NCBI RefSeq assembly: GCF_030269925.1
Contig: NC_085114.1
Location: 16,014,001-16,078,000, forward strand
DNA: 64,000 bases
Direction: 5' to 3'
DNA from: Bombyx mori
Lineage: Eukaryota > Arthropoda > Insecta > Lepidoptera > Bombycidae
The notes beneath the pieces are model-generated. The model was not told where the DNA came from and ran no database searches. It worked only from the letters and a program-made list of their open reading frames with translations. Shown piece after piece: positions 44,902 through 55,400 of this stretch. A program made the position numbers and the translations under genes. The stretch's first letter is position 1. Each line of letters begins with the position of its first letter.

Positions 44902-46141
44902 TTACCGGCGGAGTGAGGGGAGGACGTACGTATTTAACGACGCGTATACGTCGGCGTATTTTTGCACAACGGCGATGAAGTGCTGTGCAGTGGAGGCGGC
45001 GCGGATGGCGTCACCTAAAGCGTTAACGCGCTCAAAGTTAATCGATTGAAAGAAGTCGATCGCTAGAGCAAGATTGTCGGACGCTGTCGGAGGGCAATTC
45101 GCGGGGGAGGGGCGTATCGCGGGGGCGGGACGAATCGCGGAGGAGGGAGTTGTAGCCGTGTTCGTGTACGGCAGCGGTTTCGCCCAGGCCGAGCCACTGG
45201 GCACCGGCGCCGGAACGAATGCTGGCTTAGCCTGCGACACAGAGGGTGCCGAGGCTTTGATGTCTGGGTGGGAAGCTCGGAGGCGGTTTTGGCGGGCGAC
45301 GCGGCGATTTATTTTCGGGGCTCGGGGGCATCCGCGGTAATTTGCGGGGTGACCCTGTGTTCGACACAGGACGCAGCTAGGCGGTTCCGTCGCGGTTTTT
45401 TGATCGCGAGTGCAAAGGGCCGTAGCGTGATCGCCTAGACACTTGACGCATCGGGGGCGCGCGTGACAGTTACGGGAAGAATGCCCGTACAGTTGACAGT
45501 TATGGCACTGGCTAGGAGTGCCTTTTTTATGGGGGGCTTCGACGGCGATACCGGAGAGCCTACAGACGGTACGTATGTTAAAAATTTGCTTACCCTCGGG
45601 GGTAGGCTGGAGGGCGACTAGAACCATATTATATGGCTCCCTACCGCGGCCGGTGTGCATGCGGTGCACTGAATTTACTGGTAGGCCTTGTTCCAGAAGG
45701 TCGGCCTTGACGAGTTCGGCATCCAACTCTTTAGGGATGCCACGTATGACGGCACGAAGTTCGCGCTCCTCCTGGAGCGTATACGTATGGAAACTTATAC
45801 GCTCCTTACGGAGGTAAGAAGAGAGGGCCCTATGGTCGTCGGGTGTTTGAACCTTAATTTGAATGCCGTTCGCGAGGTTACGGGCATTCGTGAAATTAAT
45901 ATTTTTGGCCTTAAGGGCCAGGGAAACTCGTTCCCAGGCTGCCTTCTCTTGAAGGATTACCGGGGGAGGGGCTTGGATTTTCTTTTGTACTACCGGGCGC
46001 GGCGACGGTGTAGCACGGGCAGGGGGAGCAACGGGGGTCGGTGGACGGAGGCGCGACGCGTTCGCGGCTCTGCTTACTTTGGCGGCCGCGGGAGCTCGGG
46101 CTTCCGCAGCGCGCCTCTTACCTTTTTGGACTACTGTGAAT
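44902..46141 (-). pseudogene. LINE ORF1 (gag-like, zinc knuckles), 5'-truncated
   Basis: About 412 codons of open frame remain in the element. The N-terminal part is Ala/Pro/Arg-rich. A region of about 70 residues before the knuckles (RAVIRGIPKEL...AVEAPHKKGTP) fits the PRE_C2HC domain of jockey ORF1. Three CCHC knuckles follow: CHNCQLYGHSSRNC, CVKCLGDHATALC and CVLCRTQGHPANYRGC. The protein binds element RNA. No ATG lies upstream in frame inside the element: the frame simply runs out into flanking DNA at 46142, so the real start is lost. Confidence 0.88.
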
Positions 46142-46152
46142 GGCGAGAAACT

Positions 46153-47157
46153 CAGCGGGCAATGGAACAAGGTGCCGACTCCTTTTCCTCCTTTAGGACT
46201 CCTTTCCCTGCAACTCGATGGCTGTGCTAATATGAATTTCGCGTGCCTTAATCAAAAGCTCATGAATGATAATACTGGACTGCTGATCAATCAGAAAATA
46301 TACGAAATTCCGAGCCGGACTGGGACTGGGCACTTGTCCTTCCGCAGTGGTCACACTTCCTTAATTCACTTCTAATATGTAGTCAATTAATTTGCTATAC
46401 TCAGAAGATTCTTGAAAAAAATGAAATAAAACAACAGTAGCGATGGAGATTAGCTGCAAATGTTGTAATTAGATTTTAAGAATTAGGAACGCAGAAAGGA
46501 AATACGTAGTATCTGTGTGTAAATATTGTTTTACTCTGCCAGGATTGAGTTACAATATGGATTAACTTAAAATGCATCTACAAGTCATTGTAAAAATCTT
46601 AAAAAGAACAGCTAGCGTATAAAAAGTATTGTATTGTAATCGAATTTTTATTTGAATATTTTGGTAAGAAATCTTCCCTAAACGTTTCCCAAAACCTCTA
46701 TGGAAAATTTGCCAAGGGTTAGCCACTTACCGATCATGAAATATCCTTTTTACAACCCCACAGTCATTTCACTACACAATTTCAACCGTAAATATTAATA
46801 TTTATGTTATGTATACAATTGTGCGTTTATTCCTATAAAGAATCTATTGTTTTTACAAATGAGTGCGTTGAACCGGGAAGCGCTAAGAGCGCCGCGCGTG
46901 TATCCCCTTCCAAATTGCGCCACGCACTGACGCAATGTTGCCAATGTTCCTGTTTCCAAGCTCCGGAAGGCTGTTTTCCGGGAAAATGTCAGCCAGTTTT
47001 ATGACATTATTAATTTTACTAATTATGATTTAACTCAATTTCAGTTAACAACGGCATACATTTTATTTATATCATTAGCCGGTACAACTCATCATTGCTG
47101 CTTGAAATTTGAACAGTGTACTTTTGAATCTTCTTCTTCTTCTTTGTCGCTTCCTCA
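46153..47157. other. Gene-free AT-rich stretch
   Basis: No repeat or gene recognised. The first bases after the LINE target duplication (CAGCGGGC) may be the end of the repeat that the LINE hit. Confidence 0.4.
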
Positions 47158-47900
47158 TTACTGAGGGTTGTGACCACCTTGGTCCAGTTTTTGCACTAGC
47201 TTCCTCCAATGTTGCCTGCATTCGGCCTGCTTAATGGCGCCTGGGACGCTGGTGTTTGTGGCCTCCTTGACAATGTCCGTCCACCTGGTTGGCAATCTTC
47301 CTCGACTTCTCTTTCCTTCCACGTGACCTACAACTATTAATTTTTCCAAGTTGTCAGGATTTCGTCAGGCCACGTGTCCGAAATACTTGAAGAGACGCTG
47401 CATACAGATCGTAGATAGACGGGTCTTGACGTTTAGCTCCGAGAAAATTGACACATTTGTTCGGCGCTCCGTCCATGATACGCCCAACATTTTGCGCCAA
47501 CACCACATTTCAAATGCGTCAATTCTCGATCGGGTACGGGCCTTGAGGGTCCACGTCTCAGAAGCGTACAAGAATATGGTGTCTTAGTTTTTTTGTTTAT
47601 GCTGCGATTTCTCCAAATCTTCTCCAATCGCTTCACGGCCGATTTTGACATCTGGGCCCCCCTGACCACCTCCCTGTCACAATCACCGTCACTGGATATT
47701 AATGACTCCAAGTACACAAATTCCTGCCCAACGTCCAGATCACGCAGTTCGTGAGTGCGTGTCATTGTGCCAGCTCTTTTGAATCTACAATTAGTAAATT
47801 TAAATCTTTCTTGTTCATCATCGTCGTCAGCTCACAGTTGTTCACTGCCGGACATGTCTTTTCTCAATGTATATTTGTGAGTTGGTTTTCGGCTTTTCCT
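47158..47900 (-). pseudogene. RTE-clade LINE, reverse transcriptase C-terminus, decayed
   Basis: Three minus-strand frames give successive parts of one protein. First comes VYLESLISSDGDCDREVVR and KRLEKIWRNRSI (about 47765-47590), then MYASETWTLKARTRSRIDAF, MWCWRKMLGVSWTERRTN and LFKYFGHVA (47571-47365). Last is GKRSRGRLPTRWTDIVKEAT, ending at a stop at 47158. This is the characteristic tail of RTE-type endonuclease-reverse transcriptases in insects. At least two frameshifts separate the parts, so it is dead. Confidence 0.85.
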
Positions 47901-48532
47901 ATGCACTTCCTTCCGAATTTTGACATTACAGCTTTTTAGGTGGAGTACTCTAGCAGATTTTCATTTTAGTATAACGGAAATTATCCGAATTATTGATTTA
48001 CTCAATTGGTAACACTTAAACTGGATGAATTTAGGGCCGTAAAACAATCTCAAAATGAATTTGAAATAGCGTTTAGCGATTTGGAATTTGGGACTGCGTT
48101 TGATACTTTCGGCGCTACCGAACCGTTGTGCTCATAACAGTATTGTCACGTTTGATTTTTCATAGCGATCCCGAATCACGTGGCTCGCAATAATTGAATA
48201 TTGATCAAGCATTACCTACCTCTACGTTTTATTTTTCAACTGGTTATTTATTTCTGTCTTCACATGATTATTTGTAAGTTTAACTAGTAACTTTCCTATA
48301 TATTTCTGCCGCATATTTTAACGTTGTAATATCTATCGACTCTAGGAGCAACTTAAAACCAGGAGGGCTGTTTGGTCACATCCACCTTAATTGAATTTAA
48401 ATAAAGGATATAGTTTAAATGAATTAAATAAAACAATGCTCAACCCTAATGAGACTTGGTACGGTCGTTTATCTTTAATAAACGTTATCCCGATCCAGCG
48501 TGATGCTGGTCGCACACAAACGAGCGATTCTG
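47901..48532. other. Gene-free stretch
   Basis: AT-rich DNA without recognisable coding or repeat content until the family-A repeat begins. Confidence 0.35.
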
Positions 48533-48860
48533 CGGACTGAACGGTAAACAGTCGCCCTGACCGGATCCTCCCGATCCACTAAAGGTGCTCTTGGGTACCT
48601 CAAGCATCAGTCACTGTTCTCGTCGAACCCGTCGCTTGAACCGAAGGGTTCGGCGAGTAAATTAACCCACAGATACAGCCCACTGAGTTTCTCGTCGGAT
48701 CTTCTCAGTGGGTCGCGTTTCCAATCAAGTGGTAGATACAACGAAGTACTGCTCTTGCTAGGGCTAGTGTTAGCAATCATCAAGTTAGAGCCCCGTGAGC
48801 TCACCTACTCGCTCGGTGATTCTAGCATGACCCCTCGCGGTCACCAGAATAGGTAGTAAA
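48533..48860 (+). mobile_element. Short Bombyx repeat (family A), longest copy
   Basis: Contains ATCCTCCCGATCCACTAAAG, TCGAACCCGTCGCTTGAACC, GCCCACTGAGTTTCTCGTCG, CTTCTCAGTGGGTCGCG, GGTAGATACAACGAAGTACT and CTTGCTAGGGCTAGTGTTAG. The part CACTGAG...CTTCTCAGTG can pair as a hairpin. It shares the hairpin region with the tail of the jockey LINE, so the family may be derived from a LINE 3' end. Confidence 0.7.
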
Positions 48861-49527
48861 AGAAGATGCTATCATGAACCAGAAGATATCTGATGAAAAT
48901 CTAAATCGCGCTGTTATTTTAGAGCTGACTGGAGTAGCACACGAACATCACCCCCAGTTTCAAATAAAATTCTATTGTTGGTATGCTCGTTGCTAACAGC
49001 CCAAAGCAAGAATGTATGTTTTCACAATTAAAAAACTAAGCGCTGTAATGTTTGGCTACGCTACGACGAATAATTTGACCCGTGGTCAGTTCATATGTCT
49101 ACACCTGGACCTATGGACACATCGGTCATGGTGAATTCATGTCACGATTGATTGATTGCAAAATTCTGGTCACTGAACACTTTGTGGTTCAATGAGCTGT
49201 GAATCGAACAACGAATGAGGAACTCAGATTTGTTTCAGTTTTATTTCGCGTTTAGTTCTAGAAGGTTATCTATCAACTGTGATACGGTTACTTTAAAGTT
49301 CATTGGTGCCAACAAACATTTATTTTTGTATTGTGGAAATAATTTTTTTTTATATGATTTAGTTATGTTCAATAATATTACACCTACATTTGCTGTTATC
49401 ACGCTTACGTTTCCCTGTATATAAGCAAATCATGAATAGGCTATTTTCTAATATGTCTTTGTAGTTGTTAGTCTGATAAAATATACACCTCTACTTAAAT
49501 ATCGTACTTAACTCCGTTTTTCTCTAA
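48861..49527. other. Gene-free stretch
   Basis: AT-rich; the 69-codon frame at 49215-49424 has no recognisable feature. Confidence 0.35.
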
Positions 49528-49767
49528 CCCATGCACCCCTCTAACCCGCTGAGTTTCTCGCCGGATCTTCTCAGCGGGTCGTGATTTCGATCCGGTAGTA
49601 GATTCATTCGCGAAGCAATTTTCTTGAGTTGTTAGGTCTCCTTCGGAGGCGCTCGGGCAGTTGTTAGCAAATCCCACCCCTCCTGGCTGAGCCTTTGCTC
49701 GCCCACCTGTCCTGGTGAAACTGGAAAGGCCTACGGGCCACCAGTAATCTTTCAATTATAAAAAAAT
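49528..49767 (+). mobile_element. Jockey-clade LINE 3' tail
   Basis: Reads CCCGCTGAGTTTCTCGCCGG, CGAAGCAATTTTCTTGAGTT, GGTCTCCTTCGGAGGCGCTC, CTGGAAAGGCCTACGGGCCA and ends ATTATAAAAAAA. It matches the 3' UTR of the LINE at 41765-46141, in the opposite orientation, and is strongly 5'-truncated. Confidence 0.85.
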
Positions 49768-50552
49768 TCAGTTTTTTATTTATACTTGAATTATACCTAC
49801 TTTCGCTTGGGATATCACATTAAGTGTTTATTTACCTAAAACTTACAACCATGGAGTTAATAACTTACAACATCTTTGTTAAAATGATGATACATTACCT
49901 ACGTAGTGTTGTATTAAGTAGAATATTATTAGATTATTTTCACATATTATGCAGAAATATTACAGGATTTTTGAAAAAAAAAAAAATTCTAAATACTAAA
50001 TCACTGCAAAATAATTTTAAATGGTTATTTAGAAATATTATTAACTTGTTAAAAACGTTATATGTGCGCACGTCAAGAAACGTCCGTACAGGTCGATACC
50101 TAATATCTATAATCAAACGGCGCAATAGTCGGTTTTCAGATCCCACACTTTCCGCACTTTATACGCATTAATACAGAGTCGATCTATCGACGGTACGCGC
50201 TCAAACGGTTAAGGTCTAAATAATTTATTTGACTGTTGTGAAAATGACTATAATTTGAAGCCTTAAGTAATATAAAAAAGGCTTGCAGGCACTTGCAGTC
50301 AATATAAAAATTTGGTGAGCAGCACATATAGAATATTTAAAAATGTTGTGGGGTAAAAGGTTTTATATTACATTTCTTCAATAATAAAAATTGTTCTCTT
50401 ACGTCTATCAGTCAGGAATCACTCTGAAGTTCCAGCAGTGTGTGGATTTTCAATTTTGAAACCTAATAGATGGAGGATTAGTAATATACAATACATTTTT
50501 GGTGGCACTTATGTTGCATGGTACCTGATGCATGTAAAATGATCTTGGCATA

Positions 50553-50793
50553 ATGAATAAGCCGCCGGGTGCATCCGTATTGAGCGATGCTACTGTGTCG
50601 GGGTTTGAATCCCGCACATACCATTTTTTCTACTGAAATATCTTAACAAATTCTCCAAATGACTTCCAGGATGAAGGAGGATTGTGTAATAAAAGTCAAA
50701 CCTACAAAAATTATAATTTACGTAACTACTGGTGGTAGGGCACCTTGTGAGCTCGCGCGGGTAAGGTTCGCCACCCTTTCACTCCCACCATAT
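50553..50793 (+). mobile_element. Bm1 SINE with tRNA-like head, 3' half missing
   Basis: The head has GGTGCATCCGTATTGAGCGA and the B-box GGTTTGAATCCC. It is followed by AAATTATAATTTACGTAACT and ACTGGTGGTAGGGCACC. It stops at about 50793, where a family-A repeat begins. Confidence 0.75.
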
Positions 50794-50799
50794 ACATAG

Positions 50800-51452
50800 G
50801 ACGAGCACCTAATCGAACCCGTCGCTTGCGACGAAGGGCTCGACGACTAAATTAACCCTCAGACACAGCCCACTGAGTTTCTCGTCGGATCTTCTCAGTG
50901 GGTCGCGTTTCCGATCCGATGGTAGAACCTGTTCATAGATTTAAGAAAACTGTTAAGGAACGTTTGTGCAACAAGGCGTATTATAAAGTTAAGGATTATT
51001 TACTAGATGGCACTACGTGGGAATGAGGCGCTCGCTCCTGGCCTTTTCATTTTTCATTATTATTATTATTATTTTTATTGTATTTTTTTGACTTGTTTTT
51101 TCTTTTATTGTGAATATTTCTATTTATTTAAAAAAAAAGAAAATATTTGAGAAAAAATAAAAAAAAAAGCCCGCTGAGTTTGTTTCGCCGGTTCTTCTCA
51201 GGACTGTGGCTTTTTTTTGGAACCGGTGGTAGAGTTAACATTGTTATTTGTATTTTGACATTCAACAAGTGTGTCATACTGACATCTAAGTTGAAATAAA
51301 TGATTTTGAATTTTGAATTTTAATTTTGCGAAGCACGGCTCTTACTAGGGTTCGTGTTAGCAACGTCGTCCGCTTTGAGCCCCGTGAGGTCACCTACTAG
51401 TTAAGGCTACGCTGATATAGCCTCTCAAGGCTCTCAGCTTAGGTAGGAAAAA
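50800..51452 (+). mobile_element. Family-A repeat split by a nested LINE end
   Basis: The outer repeat runs from ATCGAACCCGTCGCTTGCGA to GATCCGATGGTAGA (50926) and resumes at TTTTGCGAAGCACGGCTCTT (51324), ending GCTTAGGTAGGAAAAAAAA. In the unbroken copy at 56150 the two halves are directly joined (GGTAGATTCTGCGAAGC). The 397 bases between are the 3' end of a different LINE. Confidence 0.8.
50931..51026 (+). pseudogene. C-terminal end of a CR1/jockey-like LINE ORF2
   Basis: 31 codons, VHRFKKTVKERLCNKAYY and KVKDYLLDGTTWE, then TGA at 51024-51026. The pattern FK..V...L..KAYY.V.DYL....W is the usual end of one group of insect LINE ORF2 proteins. A 3' UTR of about 300 bp follows and ends in TTTTGAA repeats (51303-51323), a CR1-like 3' end rather than a poly(A) tail. 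Confidence 0.75.
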
Positions 51453-52474
51453 AAAGGTATACATTCGTATGCTTTGCGGCATGAATAATGAAATGGAGCG
51501 GAATGACATGAAGTTGTTGTTTCGATGGGGATGAATGAAATTGAATGGAATGATAAGACATCGAAGATATAAAATGTTTCAGTAAAAGACGTATAGCCAG
51601 TAAGACTTTAGAGATATTCTTGGATGAACAAGATAGGTTTCATCCAGAGATTTTATTTCATTTTCCCATTCTTATACTTTAACTTATATTATACTTTTAC
51701 TTTCACATATACTAAGCGGTCAATAAGCTATTATTATTATATATTTAATTTTGAAATAATACCAAACTAATAAACTAAAACAATTCACGGGACTTCGCTC
51801 CTAGCGGTGTCGCCAAAACGTTCAAGTCTTTTTTTTTAGGATCATTGCACTAACAGAGTATGTGCGTCATGGTTTCGAGATTTTACAAACGCAAAGCCCT
51901 AAATGTTCTGTCTCAGTTCCAAGCAAAGACCATAAAACTTACCGGTATCGCCTGTTATTGCTCCATCAGTTATATCCTTTAGTTCTATTACCTCCATATC
52001 GGCACAACACTGTTCTACTTTTGTCATTGACACATTTCACTCACTGCCCAAAATGTCAATTGTCAAATGTTTGAAATCAACTTGAACTAGGTTCCTATCT
52101 ACTTAATGTCGCGGAAATTTTGATCAAATAAACAAAGCTAAACTAAATGATTAGAAGAGCATACTGCTTTTATGATGCACCTTATTTAATTTTGTGTTTC
52201 TATTAATTGAAACACATTAATAAGACCCATGCCATCAAAAGGTATTGTTTTATCTAATAGACAAATTGAAGACGGATTGGAATGTATGGGTGTTAGAAAA
52301 TGACTGCCAACATTCAGATGTGTGAACATAGTAGAATTCGCAGACAACAGATTAATTAATCTTGTGTAGTCAATAGTCATTGAGGCAGTGATTTCAGGTT
52401 ATATTGAGGCTAATGCGTGTGGGGGAGACTAAGTCGTTATTAGTGGTGTGGAGGGACGAATTCTGGCTTGAAAA
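51453..52474. other. Upstream region of the M-Ras gene
   Basis: No gene recognised. The part just before 52475 should hold the promoter and 5' UTR of the GTPase gene. I saw no clear core promoter motif. Confidence 0.4.
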
Positions 52475-55400
52475 ATGACTCGGCCGGGGCCACCCAACGA
52501 GAATCTTCCTACCGTGAGTCATTAAATAATGTACCCAAACAAAAAAGAGAAAATGTTTAAATATTATTAGCCTCAGATTGAAGGAAATAGGACTAAATGT
52601 TTGTCTAGACTATCTGTCTGCTTATCTTTTTTTATGTGCCTGGGTTTGGATTATTTTGAATTTAATGTTATTAAACATAATAATATTAACAGAACAGAAC
52701 TATAAATAGAAATATATTGGCAATAATATCTATTAAGTATGAAATAAAGAAGAAAATATCTGCTAAAAACATTACAGAACAAGATTGTTATAAGACTATG
52801 TTCTACTAAATGTTAAAAAAGGTGTGCTAGACAAGTAAGCCTAGAAGGATTCTCACTTCCTATGATGTCAATAACAACATTTGACAATTGATACTTTAAT
52901 ATGTTCAGTACCTACTTTTAAATACACTATAATTAAAGTATATTTAGAGACTTTCAACAGTCATAGATATTAGTAATGCACATAAAATATGATTTTCAAT
53001 GCTTGCTTATTTTATTATTTTGGATAGTTGAAGTATAAGTAGGTGTTACAGAAAAACGTGAAAGAGTAATGTACCTTTGTAAAAATTTACCTTGTTATTG
53101 TCATAAAAAGGTTTTCAATCATAAATGGCTATGGAAGATAATTAACCTGTCTCACAAGATATTAAAACTTTGATTAGCTGTTAGCAATCAGCTAATATAG
53201 GATTAGATGCAACCTCCAGAATCTAGTTTTTTTAAAGAGATGTAAATCAAAACTAGAAGTATTTGAACATGATATGTTGTAACATTAAACAGTGCCTTTC
53301 TCAGTTATGGTAGTTTTAATTGCAATAGTATAAAATTTTTATTTAATAAAAAAGTTCATTGCATAAAGGGGTGCAAATTAATATAAATTATGCAGCAAGG
53401 ACATCTCATCACATTGTAAATCATGACTACATCAGAATTAAATTTTTGGCCGAAACTTTAATAAATATCACTGAAGGTGATAATGGTGTAATAATATTTT
53501 CAACATAACTAATTATTAAATGTAAGCGTGAAGAATGTCTTTATTCAAAGATTGTGACAATGTATGTTTGATTTTATACAATTAATATTTTTTTATAAAT
53601 GATTAACAGAGAGCATAAACAATACAAGTAGAAACAGAGAGACGCAGCATTAAAAGTTTTACCTATGATATGTAATCCTGCAAGAGGATTTACACAAGGA
53701 GAGTTTTAGGATAAGCCCCAATTGTAACAAGTTATGCACTTGAAAATATTAGTAGGCCTTCCTGATTATAAAATGACAATGAAAAATAATTATATAAAAA
53801 TTACTTGTAAAAAGTGGTATTGGAACTCTTTTTGGCCTATAGATTGTTTTTTTCTCAAACTCAAATAATAAAAGTATTGAAATTTTATTATTAATAAAAA
53901 TTAAATAATTACTAATTAGAATTGCGTTAATATTAATTAATAATGAATTAGAGGCACTAGCACTTTTAAGTACCTGTTTTCTAATATAAATTACATATTA
54001 ATATCCTACAAACTTTTCGATAATTATATTAATACTATGACTGTTAAAACCCAGAGTTGTTAGAAAATATTTAATATAAAATTTTTAACTTCATCACACT
54101 TCTTTGTCTCAATAAATTAAACTATTTTCTTACCTGTATCCTTGTTATAATTGCTTTCTGATATATTATTCTTTGGGCAATGAAGACTTTGATTTGCCAC
54201 GTAACTAAGTCGGTCTTTGTATTGATGTTGCAGGTGAAACTGGTGGTAGTAGGTGATGGTGGAGTAGGTAAGAGTGCGATCACCATCCAGTTCTTCCAGA
54301 AGTTGTTTGTGACAGATTATGATCCTACTATTGAGGACTCTTACATACAGCATACAGAAGTGGATGGTCAGTGGTGCATTCTTGATGGTAAGTAACTAAT
54401 TTAGTACATATTATGTACTCCTAGATCAAAATATCTACCTACAACCTGTGAATACCAGTATAGACATAAGGCGATTCGAAGATCGCGTCCGTAACAGCCT
54501 GGCCACGGGACATTCGCCGATGCGAATATTCGCGCGGTGCGAACGGCGAAGCGTCTAGCGACTAAAACAAGCGCATAGAAATGTACCTAACAAGCCACGC
54601 GCACCGGCGACCGGCGAAGCGACCGGCGAAATGTACCGAGCGAATCGCGCGATGCGGCGGGCGAGCAAAACAAATGCATGAATACGGACGGCGCGAGCCA
54701 CGGAGTCGAGCGGTAGTCGCGGCGAATAGTGCAGTGATTAAATGAGTTTAGTTGTTTTCGCCGCGAAAAATTAACGCCGAAATTTTTATATTTTTTATTT
54801 ATTTTTTATTTTATATTTTTAAAGTCGTCGTGGCCTAACGGACGTCCGGTGCAATCGTGTTGAGCGATGCACCGGTGTTCGAATATCAGGCGGGTACCAA
54901 TTTTTGTAATGAAATACGTACTCAACAACACTCAACGTTCACGATTGATTTCCACGGTGAAGGAATAACATCGTGTGATAAAAATGAAATCTTCAAAATA
55001 ATAATTTGCGTAATTACTGGTGGTAGGACCTCTTGTGAGTCTACACGGGTGGGTACTACCACCCTGCCTATTTCTGCCGTGAAGTAGTAATGCGTTTCGG
55101 TTTGAAGGGTGAGGCAGCCATTATAACTATACTTGAGACCTTAGAACTTATATCTCAAGGTGGGTGGCGCATTTACGTTGTGGATGTCTATGGGCTCCAG
55201 TAACCACTTAACACAAGGTGGGCTGTGAGCTCGTCCACCCATCTAAGCAATAAAAAAGTAAAATAGCTGAAATACTAGCTAGACCAGCTATTTGGAAGTC
55301 TAGCCACCCAAAGTATTTCTCGTACTTCTTGTGGAATTCTCCATCTATAGGTATACTCCGATTCTTATTCACATCATGTACTTCACAATCTTTTCCAAAT

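Larger units (their letters stand above)
41754..46152 (-). mobile_element. Jockey-clade non-LTR retrotransposon, recent insertion
   Basis: The element proper is 41765-46141 on the minus strand, between two copies of GGCGAGAAACT (41754-41764 and 46142-46152), an 11-bp target duplication. A 23-24-base T-run (41764-41787) is its poly(A) tail. It carries ORF1 with three zinc knuckles and an intact ORF2 with endonuclease and reverse transcriptase, plus a 3' UTR of about 230 bp. It is truncated at the 5' end inside ORF1. Confidence 0.9.

Noticed and set aside
46142..46170. Start of LINE ORF1 at 46170
   Set aside because: The codon there is TTG and it lies outside the element, past the 11-bp target duplication. 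The ORF1 start is missing.
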